Shown: positions 1-8,023 of the stretch, one piece after another | Numbering within the stretch: position 1 is the stretch's first letter | Layout: the number at the start of each line of letters is the position of its first letter | Assembly (NCBI GenBank): GCA_002433335.1 | Contig: DJHY01000283.1 | Span: forward strand, 1 to 20,944 | Length of the DNA: 20,944 nucleotides | DNA from: Rhodospirillaceae bacterium UBA6608 | Lineage (GTDB): Bacteria > Pseudomonadota > Alphaproteobacteria > Rhodospirillales_A > Casp-alpha2 | Reading direction: 5' to 3' | Notes under the pieces: generated by a model | Told to the model about the DNA's origin: nothing | Database searches by the model: none | Seen by the model: only the letters and a program-made list of their open reading frames with translations | Translations under genes and position numbers: made by a program

Positions 1-2322
1 CTTGGCCGCCCAGTCGCGGCTTGAGCCAGTGCCGTATTCCTTGCCGGCGATGACCACCAGAGGCGTTCCGTCGGCCTTGTGCTTCATGGCGGCGTCGTAG
101 ATCGCCATCTGCTCGCCATTGTAGGTGGTGTAACCGCCTTCGACGCCCGGAACCATTTCGTTCTTGATACGGATGTTGGCAAAGGTGCCGCGCATCATCA
201 CGTCGTGATTGCCGCGACGCGAACCGTAGGAGTTGAAGTCCTGCTTCGAGACCTGATGGCTCTTCAGGTATTCGCCGGCCGGGCTGTCTTCCTTGATCGA
301 ACCAGCAGGCGAAATGTGATCGGTCGTTACCGAATCCCCGAGGATCGCCAGCGGTTTCGCACCGGCGATATCCGTGACCGGCGCAGGCTCCATGCCCATG
401 CCTTCGAAGTACGGCGGGCTCGCTACATAGGTGCTGGTCGGGTTCCAGCTGTAGGTATCCGACGCCTCGACATTGATCGCCTGCCAGTGCTCGTCGCCCT
501 TGTAGACGTCGGCATAGCGGGTGACGAACATTTCGCGGTCGATATTGGCCGCGCGATGCTCGCGCACCTCTTCGTTGGTCGGCCAGATGTCGGCCAGCAT
601 CACGTCATCGCCGTTCTGATCCTGACCGATCGGCGTGTCGGTGATGTCTTCCGTCACCGTGCCCTTGAGGGCGTAAGCGACCACGAGCGGCGGGCTGGCA
701 AGGAAGTTCGCGCGCACGTCGGGCGATACGCGGCCTTCGAAATTGCGGTTGCCGGACAACAGGGCGGCGACGCTCAGGTTGTCGTCCTTGATGGCGGCGG
801 TGATGTCGTCGGCCAATGCGCCCGAGCCGCCGCAACAGGTCATGCAGCCGAAACCGGTGATGTGAAAGCCAAGTTCCTCCAACGGCGCGATCAGGTCGGC
901 CGCGTGCAGATAATCGCTGACCGCGCGCGAGCCGGGCGACAGCGAGGTCTTGACCCATGGCTTGACGGTCAGCCCCTTGGCACGGGCCTTTCTGGCCAGC
1001 AGTCCCGCGGCGATCATCACGCTGGGGTTGGAGGTATTGGTGCACGAGGTGATGGCGGCGAGCGCTAGGTCGCCGTCGCCGATGGGGCCCGCCGCGCTCG
1101 CTGCTCCCGGGGCGCGGCCGTTCTGTTGAAGGGCGTCTTCGGCGGACAGGTGGGCGGCGCTCAACGGTACCTGGCTTTGCGGCAGTTTCGGCCCCGCGAG
1201 GCAGGCCTCGACCTGATCCATGTCGAATTCGATGATGTCGGAATAGACGGTATCCGCCGCGTCGTCGCGCCACATGCCTTGTGCCTTGGCATAGGCCTCG
1301 ACCAACGGGGCCTGATCGCCGCGCCCGGTCAGCGTCAGATATGCGGGGGTCTCGTCGTCGATCGGGAAGAAGCCGACACTGGCGCCGTATTCGGGGGCCA
1401 TGTTGGACAGGGTCGCCCGCTCCGGCAGGCTCAGATGGTCCAGGCCGGGGCCGGTGAATTCCACGAACTTCTGCACCACGCCGTGGGCGCGCAGCGCCTT
1501 GGTCAGGGAAAGGACGAGGTCGGTCGTCGTCGTGCCTTCGCGCAGGCGCCCGGTCAGACGCACGCCGACGACATCCGGAATCAGCATGCTGACCGGCTCG
1601 CCCATCATGGCCGAGAGTGCTTCGATCGCGCCGACGCCCCAGCCCAGGACGGACAGTGCGTTGATCATCGGCGTGTGGCTGTCGCAGGCCAAAAGGCTGT
1701 CGGGAAATGCGACGCGGCCCAATTCGGGGTGGTCTTCGGACCATACGACGCGGGCCAGATATTCCAGATTGATCTGATGGCAGATACCCAGCCCCGGGGG
1801 CAGGACGCGCATGTTGCGAAAGGCCTGCTGCGCCCATTTGGCGACCCGATAGCGCTCCGTGTTCTGGGCGTATTCGGCTTCCAGATTACGGGCCAGGGCG
1901 TCGGCCTGACCGGCGACGTTGACGATCACGGAATGGTCCATCACGAAGTCCGTCGGTCGCACCGGGTTGACCAGGGCGGGGTCCTTGCCGATGGCGGTCA
2001 TGTGCTCGCGCATCGCGGCCAAGTCCGTGAGCAGCGGAATGCCCGAGACGTCATGCATCATGATCCGGGTCGGGAAAAAGCTGATTTCCGTGGGGTTGGT
2101 GGCTTTCGCCACCCAGTCCGAGAAGGCCTCCGCCGTCGCGCGCTGGACCGTCTCGCCGTCTTCATGGCGCAGGACGTTTTCCAATAGAACCTTTAGGCAG
2201 TAGGGCAGGCGGCTGATCCCGCCAAGGCCCGCCGCCTCGGCGCGGGGCAGGCTGAAATAGGCATAGGTCGTCCCGTCCACGGTCAGGTCGTGGCGGGCAT
2301 TGAAGCTGTCGGCGCTGGTCAT
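1..2322 (-). CDS. acnA: Aconitate hydratase, AcnA-type (3' end cut off by window edge)
   Basis: This is the first 774 codons of a monomeric aconitase. The frame is open from ATG at 2322 to base 1, so about 110-120 C-terminal residues of the usual ~890 are missing because of the window edge. Family landmarks, in order: the N-terminal MTSADSFNARHDL region, VMDHSVIVN, CDSHTPMINALSVLGWGVGAIEA, SCTNTSNPSV with cluster ligand Cys427, KTSLSPGSRAV, a second cysteine pair Cys493/Cys496, LSGNRNFEGRVSPDV, LASPPLVVAYAL, GDSVTTDHISPAGSI and GTGSSRDWAAK. These indicate citrate/isocitrate isomerisation through a [4Fe-4S] cluster in the cytoplasm. Around the cysteine pair the protein reads GFGCMTCCGGSG, where AcnA normally has a GCTTCIGNSG-type sequence, and it carries an extra Cys497. 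It could therefore be a paralogue acting on a methylated substrate, as AcnD does, although the motif is not that of AcnD either. A GAGG Shine-Dalgarno lies 6 nt before the ATG. Confidence 0.9.
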   Translation of the reverse strand, partial: MTSADSFNARHDLTVDGTTYAYFSLPRAEAAGLGGISRLPYCLKVLLENVLRHEDGETVQRATAEAFSDWVAKATNPTEISFFPTRIMMHDVSGIPLLTDLAAMREHMTAIGKDPALVNPVRPTDFVMDHSVIVNVAGQADALARNLEAEYAQNTERYRVAKWAQQAFRNMRVLPPGLGICHQINLEYLARVVWSEDHPELGRVAFPDSLLACDSHTPMINALSVLGWGVGAIEALSAMMGEPVSMLIPDVVGVRLTGRLREGTTTTDLVLSLTKALRAHGVVQKFVEFTGPGLDHLSLPERATLSNMAPEYGASVGFFPIDDETPAYLTLTGRGDQAPLVEAYAKAQGMWRDDAADTVYSDIIEFDMDQVEACLAGPKLPQSQVPLSAAHLSAEDALQQNGRAPGAASAAGPIGDGDLALAAITSCTNTSNPSVMIAAGLLARKARAKGLTVKPWVKTSLSPGSRAVSDYLHAADLIAPLEELGFHITGFGCMTCCGGSGALADDITAAIKDDNLSVAALLSGNRNFEGRVSPDVRANFLASPPLVVAYALKGTVTEDITDTPIGQDQNGDDVMLADIWPTNEEVREHRAANIDREMFVTRYADVYKGDEHWQAINVEASDTYSWNPTSTYVASPPYFEGMGMEPAPVTDIAGAKPLAILGDSVTTDHISPAGSIKEDSPAGEYLKSHQVSKQDFNSYGSRRGNHDVMMRGTFANIRIKNEMVPGVEGGYTTYNGEQMAIYDAAMKHKADGTPLVVIAGKEYGTGSSRDWAAK

Positions 2323-2444
2323 TGGGGGCCTCATCGTTGGATGTCTCATCGGCGTTCTTATGCGCCGTATGGGAATTTGGATTTGTTTCGACCAGTCTGC
2401 GTTAAATCGATTTCGTATACAATCTGTCGCGCCTTGCCTGTCGC
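2323..2444 (-). promoter_or_regulatory. Upstream region of the aconitase gene
   Basis: This 122-base gap separates the stop of the LysR gene from the aconitase start; both genes read leftward. It is more AT-rich than the flanks around 2380-2425 and holds a perfect GTATAC palindrome at 2415-2420. I expect the aconitase promoter here but cannot name convincing -35/-10 hexamers. No ORF or strong hairpin is visible. Confidence 0.35.
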
Positions 2445-3341
2445 TCAGGCCTTCCGTTCTTGTTCGGCGATCAGGTTCGCCAATTCCCGGGCGCCCGGGG
2501 CCAGGGTCTGGCCGCGCAGGGTGATGATCCCGATCCGCCGGGTCAGGCCCGGATGCTTGATCCGCGCCGCCCAATAAGCCCCATCGCGCGACGGCGGAAC
2601 CGCCGTTTCCGGCAGGATCGCCACGCCCAGGCCCTGTTCGGCCATGGAAATCAGCGTCTGATGGTGCAGCATTTCGTATTGCGGGGTCAGGGTCATGCCG
2701 ACCGATTGAAAGGCGCTTTCGACCTGCATCCGCGTGCGTGAGGGTAGGGGCAGGGCCAGGATCGTCTCGTCCGTCAGGGCGGTCAGGGGAATTTCGGCCT
2801 TGCCCGCGAGCGGATGATCGGCGGCGACCACGGCGCTGTAGCCGTCGGTCAGGAATTGGCGGAATTCGAATTCTCGCTGCTGCTTTTCCATCGGGCCGAG
2901 CCCGAAATCGACCTCGCCCCGGCGCAGGATGTCCAGGATGTCGGTGGCATAGGCCTCGCGGACCTGCACGGTGATGTTCGGATTGCGCTCGCGGAACCGG
3001 GCCAGGATCGTCGGCAGGCGGGACGAGGCGAAACTTGGGGCCGAGGTCAGCAGCACCCGGCCCCGCGTCATGGCGGCTTCGTCATGGAAGGTGCGAACGA
3101 TGTCCTCCAGTCCTTCCAGGATGCGGCCGGCCCGGTGATACAGGTTTTCCCCCGCTTCGGTCAGGCGGATGGTTCGCGTCGTGCGGTGGAACAACGGCAC
3201 GCCCAAATGGGATTCCAACAGCTTGATATGCGCCGTAACGGCGGATTGGCTCAGGTTCAGGCTTTCCGACGCCCGGCGGAAACCGTTGTGTTCCGCGATG
3301 GCGACGAAAATTTCCAATTGTTTCAGGGTCATAGGGAGCAT
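2445..3341 (-). CDS. LysR-family transcriptional regulator
   Basis: This 298-residue protein has the standard LysR layout and size. The N-terminal winged helix-turn-helix covers about residues 4-63 (TLKQLEIFVAIAEHNGFRRA, LNLSQSAVTAHIKLLE, LGVPLFHRTTRTIRLTEAG). A linker helix follows, then a periplasmic-binding-protein-like effector domain from about residue 90 to the end. The ATG at 3341 gives MLPM; the fourth codon (3332) is an equally good start that yields the classical MTLKQLEIF opening. Neither has a clear Shine-Dalgarno. The gene is divergent from the PrpD/MaoC/acyl-CoA dehydrogenase/CoA-transferase operon, the usual arrangement for a LysR activator of a catabolic operon, so it probably senses the substrate or an intermediate of that pathway and regulates itself. 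The aconitase gene follows 122 bases after its stop on the same strand. The ligand cannot be predicted. Confidence 0.93.
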   Translation of the reverse strand: MLPMTLKQLEIFVAIAEHNGFRRASESLNLSQSAVTAHIKLLESHLGVPLFHRTTRTIRLTEAGENLYHRAGRILEGLEDIVRTFHDEAAMTRGRVLLTSAPSFASSRLPTILARFRERNPNITVQVREAYATDILDILRRGEVDFGLGPMEKQQREFEFRQFLTDGYSAVVAADHPLAGKAEIPLTALTDETILALPLPSRTRMQVESAFQSVGMTLTPQYEMLHHQTLISMAEQGLGVAILPETAVPPSRDGAYWAARIKHPGLTRRIGIITLRGQTLAPGARELANLIAEQERKA

Positions 3342-3348
3342 GATGATT

Positions 3349-3364
3349 GATCGCTTATTCTGAA
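3349..3364. promoter_or_regulatory. Possible second LysR half-box next to the regulator start
   Basis: GATCG at 3349-3353 is followed after 8 bases by GA (3362-3363), giving a T-N11-A arrangement (T3351, A3363). The better box at 8024-8040 shares the same GATCG-N8-GA skeleton. It sits 8 bases before the regulator's start codon, where a bound regulator could repress its own gene. The right arm is imperfect (GAA rather than GAT). Confidence 0.25.
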
Positions 3365-3392
3365 CAATGGTGCATATATTTCTATTGGTTCT

Positions 3393-3409
3393 ATCACATG
3401 CGTTGTGAT
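3393..3409. promoter_or_regulatory. Perfect inverted repeat in divergent regulator/operon promoter region
   Basis: ATCACA (3393-3398), a 5-base spacer and TGTGAT (3404-3409) form a perfect 6-5-6 inverted repeat. It lies in the 140-base gap between the divergent LysR gene and the PrpD-family gene, 73 bases before the latter's ATG. The symmetry and place suggest an operator for the LysR protein or another dimeric regulator. Its ATC-N11-GAT spacing differs from the usual LysR ATC-N9-GAT. The arms are in the opposite orientation to a CRP site (TGTGA-N6-TCACA). Confidence 0.45.
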
Positions 3410-3481
3410 GTAGTCGCGCATCGAATGACGAACCGCGCCGCCAAAAGGCTGCGGCGTAATTTAATTGGAGGAAACTGGACG

Positions 3482-4882
3482 ATGACGGGCATTACCCGCC
3501 AGCTTGCTGAATTTGCCGCCGGCCTGACCTATGACAAGGTGCCCGCCGACGTTGCCGCACGCACCAAACTGCTGATCCTGGATACCGCGGGCATCATGGT
3601 CCGCGCCCGCCACGACGCGGAAAGCACGCCGAGCCTGGTTCGCGCCGCCGAGCGCCTGGGCCAGTTGGTCGACGCGGAAAAGAAAACCGGGTGTTCGGTC
3701 CTGGGCGACGGGCGTGGCTACACGCCGTCGGGTGCCGCGCTGATCAACGGCGCGATGGCCCACTCGCTGGATTTCGATGACACCCACGCCGAAGCCTCGC
3801 TGCATTCCTCGGCCCCGATCGTTCCGGCGGTCCTGGCGGCGGCGGAAATGGTCGATGCCTCGGGCAAGGACGTGATCACCGCCTGTGTCGTCGGCTACGA
3901 AGTTCAAATCCGTTTGGCCGAAGCCCTGGTCCCGAAAGATCACTACGACCGTGGCTATCACCCGACCGCGACCTGCGGCGTGATGGCGGCCGCCGTGGCG
4001 GCGGGCAAGATCCTGGGCCTCGATGCCGACGGCATGGAAAGCGCGCTCGGTATCGCCTTGAGCCAGGCCGCTGGCTCGATGCAGTTCCTGGCCGATGGCG
4101 CCTGGACCAAGCGTTCGCATGTCGGACAGGCGGCGCAGAACGGCGTGATTTGCGCGACCATGGCCGCCGAAGGTTTCAAGGGGCCGAAGGAAGCGATCGA
4201 AGGTAAGTGGGGATTCCTGCATGCCTATTCGCCGAACGCCAACGAAGCCAAGGCGACCGAAGGCCTGTCCAGCGAATGGCTGACCATGGAACTGGGCGTG
4301 AAGCCGTATCCCAGCTGCCGCTACACCCATGCCGCCATGGACGCTTTGCGGGCGATGTCGGCCGAGCACAAAATCTCCGCCGACGACGTGGCCAGCGCGA
4401 CCATCGGCGTGCCGGAAACGGGTTGGAAGATCGTCGGCGACAACGACGCCGTGAAGCAGAATCCGAAGTCGATCGTCGATGGCCAGTTCTCGATGCCGTT
4501 CTGCGCCGCGGTCGTGCTGCGCTCCGGCACCATGGTTTGGGATGACTACAAAACCCACCTGACCGACGCCCAGACGTTGGACCTGACCAAGCGCATCAAC
4601 ACGGTCGTCGATCCCGATGCTGAAGCGGCTTTCCCCGTGAACATGGCGGGCAAGGCCACGATCCGCATGAAATCCGGCGAAACCTATGAGCGTTTCGTCG
4701 AAATCCCCAAGGGCGAGCCCGACAATTTCATGGACGAAGGCGAATTCCGCGCCAAGTTCGATGGTCTGTGCGCGCCCTATCTGTCCGAGGCCGAATTGGA
4801 AAAGTTCGCCGGCGCCCTAATGGCGTTGGAAGACGCGAACAGCCTGCGTTCGGTCCTCGCCCTTAGCCACGGAGAAGCCTAA
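3482..4882 (+). CDS. MmgE/PrpD family protein (first copy)
   Basis: This 466-residue protein has the usual length for the MmgE/PrpD family, which includes 2-methylcitrate dehydratase, cis-aconitate decarboxylase and iminodisuccinate epimerase. These enzymes have an all-helical domain plus a lid domain. I chose ATG 3482 because a strong GGAGGAAA Shine-Dalgarno precedes it; the frame stays open upstream but is not protein-like. Candidate active-site residues match the spacing known from cis-aconitate decarboxylase: Asp99/Asp100 and His108 in LDFDDTHAEASLH, His160 in GYHPTATCG, Lys210 in AWTKRSHVG and His283 in YPSCRYTHAAMDA. It is the first gene of a four-gene operon, and only 2 bases separate its stop from the MaoC start. 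The reaction could be dehydration, decarboxylation or epimerisation of a small tri- or dicarboxylate. The family is too broad to choose, so I give no symbol. Confidence 0.93.
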   Translation: MTGITRQLAEFAAGLTYDKVPADVAARTKLLILDTAGIMVRARHDAESTPSLVRAAERLGQLVDAEKKTGCSVLGDGRGYTPSGAALINGAMAHSLDFDDTHAEASLHSSAPIVPAVLAAAEMVDASGKDVITACVVGYEVQIRLAEALVPKDHYDRGYHPTATCGVMAAAVAAGKILGLDADGMESALGIALSQAAGSMQFLADGAWTKRSHVGQAAQNGVICATMAAEGFKGPKEAIEGKWGFLHAYSPNANEAKATEGLSSEWLTMELGVKPYPSCRYTHAAMDALRAMSAEHKISADDVASATIGVPETGWKIVGDNDAVKQNPKSIVDGQFSMPFCAAVVLRSGTMVWDDYKTHLTDAQTLDLTKRINTVVDPDAEAAFPVNMAGKATIRMKSGETYERFVEIPKGEPDNFMDEGEFRAKFDGLCAPYLSEAELEKFAGALMALEDANSLRSVLALSHGEA

Positions 4883-4884
4883 GA

Positions 4885-5403
4885 ATGGTCGCTGAAGCAA
4901 AAGAAGTCGGACCCAACCGTTACCGCGAGGCCTATGGCCGCTACCTTGAAGACTTCAAGGTCGGCGACATCTACGAACACCGTCCCGGCCGCTCGATCAC
5001 CGAAAGCGACAACACCTGGTTCACCTTGTTGACGATGAATCAGCACCCACTGCACTTCGACCGTGAATACGCGGCGCAGAGCGAATTCGGCAAGCCGTTG
5101 GTCAACTCCTGCCTGACGCTGTCGATCGTTGCCGGGATGAGCGTTTCCGACATCAGCCAGAAAGCCATCGGCAACCTGGGCTGGACCGACATCAAAATGC
5201 CAAACCCGGTGTTCGTCGGCGACACGCTCTATGCCGAAAGCGAGGTCCTGTCGATCCGCGAAAGCAAGTCGCGCCCGACCCAGGGCATCGTCACCGTGAA
5301 GACCACGGCGACGAAACAGGACGGCTCGGTGATCATGAGCTTCGAGCGCACGATCCTGATCCCCAAGCGCGGCCATGCGGTCGACGACAAGGTCAATTAC
5401 TAA
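4885..5403 (+). CDS. MaoC-family (hotdog) enoyl-CoA hydratase, itaconyl/mesaconyl-CoA hydratase-like
   Basis: This is a 172-residue single-hotdog MaoC protein. The family syn-hydrates or dehydrates 2-enoyl-CoA thioesters in the cytoplasm. The catalytic segment is NQHPLHFDREYA (residues 52-63, with His57), where classical R-hydratases carry D-x-N-P-x-H, so the usual Asp and Asn positions hold Asn52 and His54. Further family blocks are FGKPLVNSCLTLSIVAG, MPNPVFVGDTLYAESEV and GIVTVKTTATKQDG. The subgroup resembles short MaoC proteins encoded beside acyl-CoA dehydrogenases, such as M. tuberculosis Rv2499c, which acts on itaconyl-CoA. The gene starts 2 bases after the PrpD stop, with GGAGAAG (4871-4877) inside the upstream gene, so the two are translationally coupled. 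An acyl-CoA dehydrogenase and a CoA-transferase follow, which fits a CoA-ester hydration step. The substrate is inferred, not shown. Confidence 0.9.
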   Translation: MVAEAKEVGPNRYREAYGRYLEDFKVGDIYEHRPGRSITESDNTWFTLLTMNQHPLHFDREYAAQSEFGKPLVNSCLTLSIVAGMSVSDISQKAIGNLGWTDIKMPNPVFVGDTLYAESEVLSIRESKSRPTQGIVTVKTTATKQDGSVIMSFERTILIPKRGHAVDDKVNY

Positions 5404-5447
5404 GCCTGCGAAGCCAACGCGGCGTAACAAATAGGAATTAAGTGAAA

Positions 5448-6617
5448 ATGGCTCCCGATACGGTCAATCCCGACGGCACCACCGAAGAAGAACGCATCAT
5501 CCTTGATGCCGTCGATAAATTCATCGAGCAGGACGTGCGCCCCTATGCCCACGACCTGGAAGCCAAGGACGAATACCCCCGCGAGATCGCCGACAAGATG
5601 GCGGAACTCGGTCTGATGGGGGCGACGATCGGCGAAGAATACGGCGGGCTCGGCCTGTCGGCGTCGACCTATTCCAAGATCGTGTCCAAGGTTTCTTCTT
5701 GCTGGATGTCCGTGTCGGGCATTTTCAATTCCCACCTGATCGCCGCCGCGGCGGTCGAACGTTTCGGCACCGAAGAACAGAAGCGCATGTGGTTGCCGAA
5801 AATGGCATCCGGCGAAATGCGCGGCGGTATCGCCCTGACCGAGCCCGATTGCGGCACGGACCTTCAGGCGGTGCGCACCACGGCGAAGAAGGACGGCAAC
5901 GAATACGTCCTGAACGGCAACAAGATGTGGATCACCAACTGCGTCCAGGGCAACTTCCTGGCCGTTTTGGCCAAGACCGACCCCGAAGCCGAGCCGCGCC
6001 ATAAGGGCATGAGCCTGATCATGGTCGAAAAGGAAATGGGCTACGGCACGTCGAAGCTTCAGAAGCTCGGCTACAAAGGCATCGACACCGGCGAGGTCGT
6101 GTTCGACAACACCCGTGTGCCGACCATGAACCTGATTGGCCCCGACGAGGGCCGGGGCCTGCAGCAGATTTTGGCCGGCCTGGAGCTGGGCCGGATCAAC
6201 GTCGCGGCACGTGGCGTCGGCGTCGCGACCGCGTCGTTGAACGATGCCGTCGCCTATTCGATGGAGCGCAAGACCTTCGGAAAGCCGATCGGCGAGCACC
6301 AAGCGATCCAGATCAAACTTGCCGACATGGCGACCCGCGTCGAAGCGGCGAAGCTGTTGGTCGAAAGCGCCGCTCTGGCCTATGACCGGGGCCAGCGCTG
6401 CGACATGGAAGCGGGCATGGCCAAGCTGTTCGCGACCGAGGCCGCGTTGGAAAACGCCATCGAAGCCTTGCGCATCCACGGGGCCTATGGCTATTCGAAG
6501 GAATACAACGTGGAGCGCTATTTCCGCGACGCGCCCCTGCTGTGCATCGGCGAGGGCACCAACGAATTGCAACGGATCATCATCGCCCGGCAGTTGGCCG
6601 AGCGGTACCGGGCCTGA
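5448..6617 (+). CDS. Acyl-CoA dehydrogenase family protein
   Basis: This 389-residue flavoprotein has the normal length and domain order of acyl-CoA dehydrogenases: N-terminal helical domain (about 10-120), middle beta domain (about 125-225) with ALTEPDCGTDLQAVRT and KMWITN, and C-terminal helical domain (about 235-385). The predicted catalytic base is Glu369 in LLCIGEGTNELQ, at the position used by short- and medium-chain enzymes. It would oxidise a CoA thioester to the 2,3-enoyl-CoA with FAD and pass electrons to electron-transfer flavoprotein. The sequence RIHGAYGYSKEYNVERYFRD is typical. ATG 5448 is used; an in-frame GTG at 5442 lies closer to AGGAA (5433-5437) and would add two residues. 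Between a MaoC hydratase and a CoA-transferase it probably handles a short branched or dicarboxylic acyl-CoA. Because the base is retained, it is unlikely to be a desulfinase-type relative that lost dehydrogenase activity. Confidence 0.93.
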   Translation: MAPDTVNPDGTTEEERIILDAVDKFIEQDVRPYAHDLEAKDEYPREIADKMAELGLMGATIGEEYGGLGLSASTYSKIVSKVSSCWMSVSGIFNSHLIAAAAVERFGTEEQKRMWLPKMASGEMRGGIALTEPDCGTDLQAVRTTAKKDGNEYVLNGNKMWITNCVQGNFLAVLAKTDPEAEPRHKGMSLIMVEKEMGYGTSKLQKLGYKGIDTGEVVFDNTRVPTMNLIGPDEGRGLQQILAGLELGRINVAARGVGVATASLNDAVAYSMERKTFGKPIGEHQAIQIKLADMATRVEAAKLLVESAALAYDRGQRCDMEAGMAKLFATEAALENAIEALRIHGAYGYSKEYNVERYFRDAPLLCIGEGTNELQRIIIARQLAERYRA

Positions 6618-6630
6618 AGCGGGAACTGAA

Positions 6631-7812
6631 ATGCTGCCTTTGCATGGGGTGCGTATCCTCGCCGTCGAACAATACGGCGCGGGGCCGTTCGGAACACAAT
6701 TCCTGGCTGACCAGGGGGCCGAGGTCATCAAGATCGAAGCTCCCGGCAGCGGCGACTACGCCCGCGCGCTGGGGCCGCATTTCTTCGAGAACGGCGACAG
6801 CCAGTTCTTTCATTCCTTCAACCGGAACAAGAAGAGCCTGACCCTCGATCTGAAGAAGCCCGAGGGCATGGCCGTGTTCCGTGAGTTGGTGAAGACCGCC
6901 GACGCCGTGGCCAGCAATTCGCGCGGTGATGTGGCGGAGCGTCTGGGCATCACCTATGAACATTTGAAAGACGCCAACGAAAAGATCGTCTGCGCCCATC
7001 TGTCGGCTTACGGGCGCACGGGCGCGCGCGCGTCCTGGCCGGGTTTCGACTTTCTGATGCAGGCCGAAGCCGGCCATTTCTCGGTCACCGGGGAGCCGGG
7101 CAGCCCGCCGACCCGCATGGGCCTGTCGGTGGTCGACCTGGCGACCGGGCTGGGGTTGGCTTTCGCGGTCGCGGCCGGGATCGTCAGCGCACGCGAAACC
7201 GGCAAGGGCCGGGACTTGGATACGTCGCTGTTCCACATGGCGCATATCCTCAACGTCTATACCGCGACCTGGTATTTGAATTCGGGCTATGTGCAGGGCC
7301 GCACGGCGCGCTCGGGCCATGCCTCGCTGGTGCCGTGTCAGCTGTACCGGACCAAGGACGGCTGGGTCTATATCATGTGCAACAAGGAAAAGTTCTGGCC
7401 CGCCTTGTGCCAAGCCATCGGCGAGCCCGATTGGGCGACCGACGAGCGATTCCGCACGTTCAAGGAACGCTTGGCCAACCGCGAATTGGTTCAGGAGTTG
7501 TTGGACGACCGTTTGAGCGAACGGACGACGGATGAATGGATGGAGATTTTTTCCGGCGCCGTTCCCGCATCGCCTGTTTACGATCTGGCCCAGGCGCTGG
7601 ACAGCCCGTTCGTCGCCGAGCAGGGGATCGTACAAGAGCTTGAATTGGAAGGGCATGGCCCGATCCGTATGGTCGATACGCCGGTCCGTTCCGCCGATCC
7701 GACGCCGACCAAGCCGGTTTCCGCCCTGGGCGCGGACACCGACGATATTCTCGGCGGGCTCGGCTACGATAAGAATCGTCTCGCACAATTGCGCAATGAC
7801 GGGGTAATCTAG
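6631..7812 (+). CDS. CaiB/BaiF (class III) CoA-transferase
   Basis: This 393-residue protein is a complete class III CoA-transferase. Family blocks are the opening LPLHGVRILAVEQYGAGPFG, LADQGAEVIKIEAPGSGD, the N-R-N-K-K-S-L-T-L-D-L-K segment near residue 70, CAHLSAYGRTG, DFLMQAEAGHFSVTGEPG and MGLSVVDLATGLGLA. In the last of these Asp169 is the predicted nucleophile that forms the aspartyl-CoA thioester. Such enzymes move CoA between a donor ester such as succinyl-CoA and an acceptor carboxylic acid, here possibly the pathway's own acid. ATG 6631 is preceded by GGGAA and lies 13 bases after the acyl-CoA dehydrogenase stop; the frame is open far upstream but only as a shadow of that gene. It closes the four-gene operon and presumably supplies the CoA ester used by the two enzymes before it. 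Donor and acceptor are not predictable from sequence. Confidence 0.93.
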   Translation: MLPLHGVRILAVEQYGAGPFGTQFLADQGAEVIKIEAPGSGDYARALGPHFFENGDSQFFHSFNRNKKSLTLDLKKPEGMAVFRELVKTADAVASNSRGDVAERLGITYEHLKDANEKIVCAHLSAYGRTGARASWPGFDFLMQAEAGHFSVTGEPGSPPTRMGLSVVDLATGLGLAFAVAAGIVSARETGKGRDLDTSLFHMAHILNVYTATWYLNSGYVQGRTARSGHASLVPCQLYRTKDGWVYIMCNKEKFWPALCQAIGEPDWATDERFRTFKERLANRELVQELLDDRLSERTTDEWMEIFSGAVPASPVYDLAQALDSPFVAEQGIVQELELEGHGPIRMVDTPVRSADPTPTKPVSALGADTDDILGGLGYDKNRLAQLRNDGVI

Positions 7813-7830
7813 TCTCAAGCGTACTGAGAC
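7812..7830 (+). terminator. Small hairpin just after the CoA-transferase stop codon
   Basis: GTCTCA (7812-7817) pairs perfectly with TGAGAC (7825-7830) around a 7-base loop, starting in the stop codon. A second small stem follows at once (CCAGA 7830-7834 with TCTGG 7844-7848), and a run of five T lies at 7858-7862. Together this could weakly terminate or attenuate transcription between the two operons. The stems are short, so confidence is low. Confidence 0.25.
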
Positions 7831-8023
7831 CAGATTGAACCCTTCTGGCCGAGCCGGTTTTTCCTGAAGAAGAAGAACCCCGACAAACGCACGTGGGAAT
7901 GCGGGTGTGGGGCTCAACAAACTTCCAGAACAAGACCTGCCGGTTCCCGGAACGGCCCGGACGGTTGTCCTGCCATTCCCGGCGCTGCCGATGACACCGC
8001 ATCGCGCATCGCTGTATCTCCCG

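Noticed and set aside
605..1837. Open frames of 329-410 codons within the first 2.2 kb, on both strands
   Set aside because: All are alternative frames of the aconitase gene, whose own frame is uninterrupted from 2322 to 1 and carries every family motif.
2412..2423. GTATAC palindrome (2415-2420) as a GntR-type operator
   Set aside because: Only six bases are symmetric and the flanks do not extend the repeat. No GntR gene is in the window.
5448..7812. Acyl-CoA dehydrogenase plus CaiB transferase as a 3-sulfinopropionate desulfination pair, suggested by the nearby rhodanese
   Set aside because: Desulfinase-type members have lost the catalytic glutamate, whereas this protein keeps Glu369 in GEGTNE. 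The rhodanese is also in the next operon.
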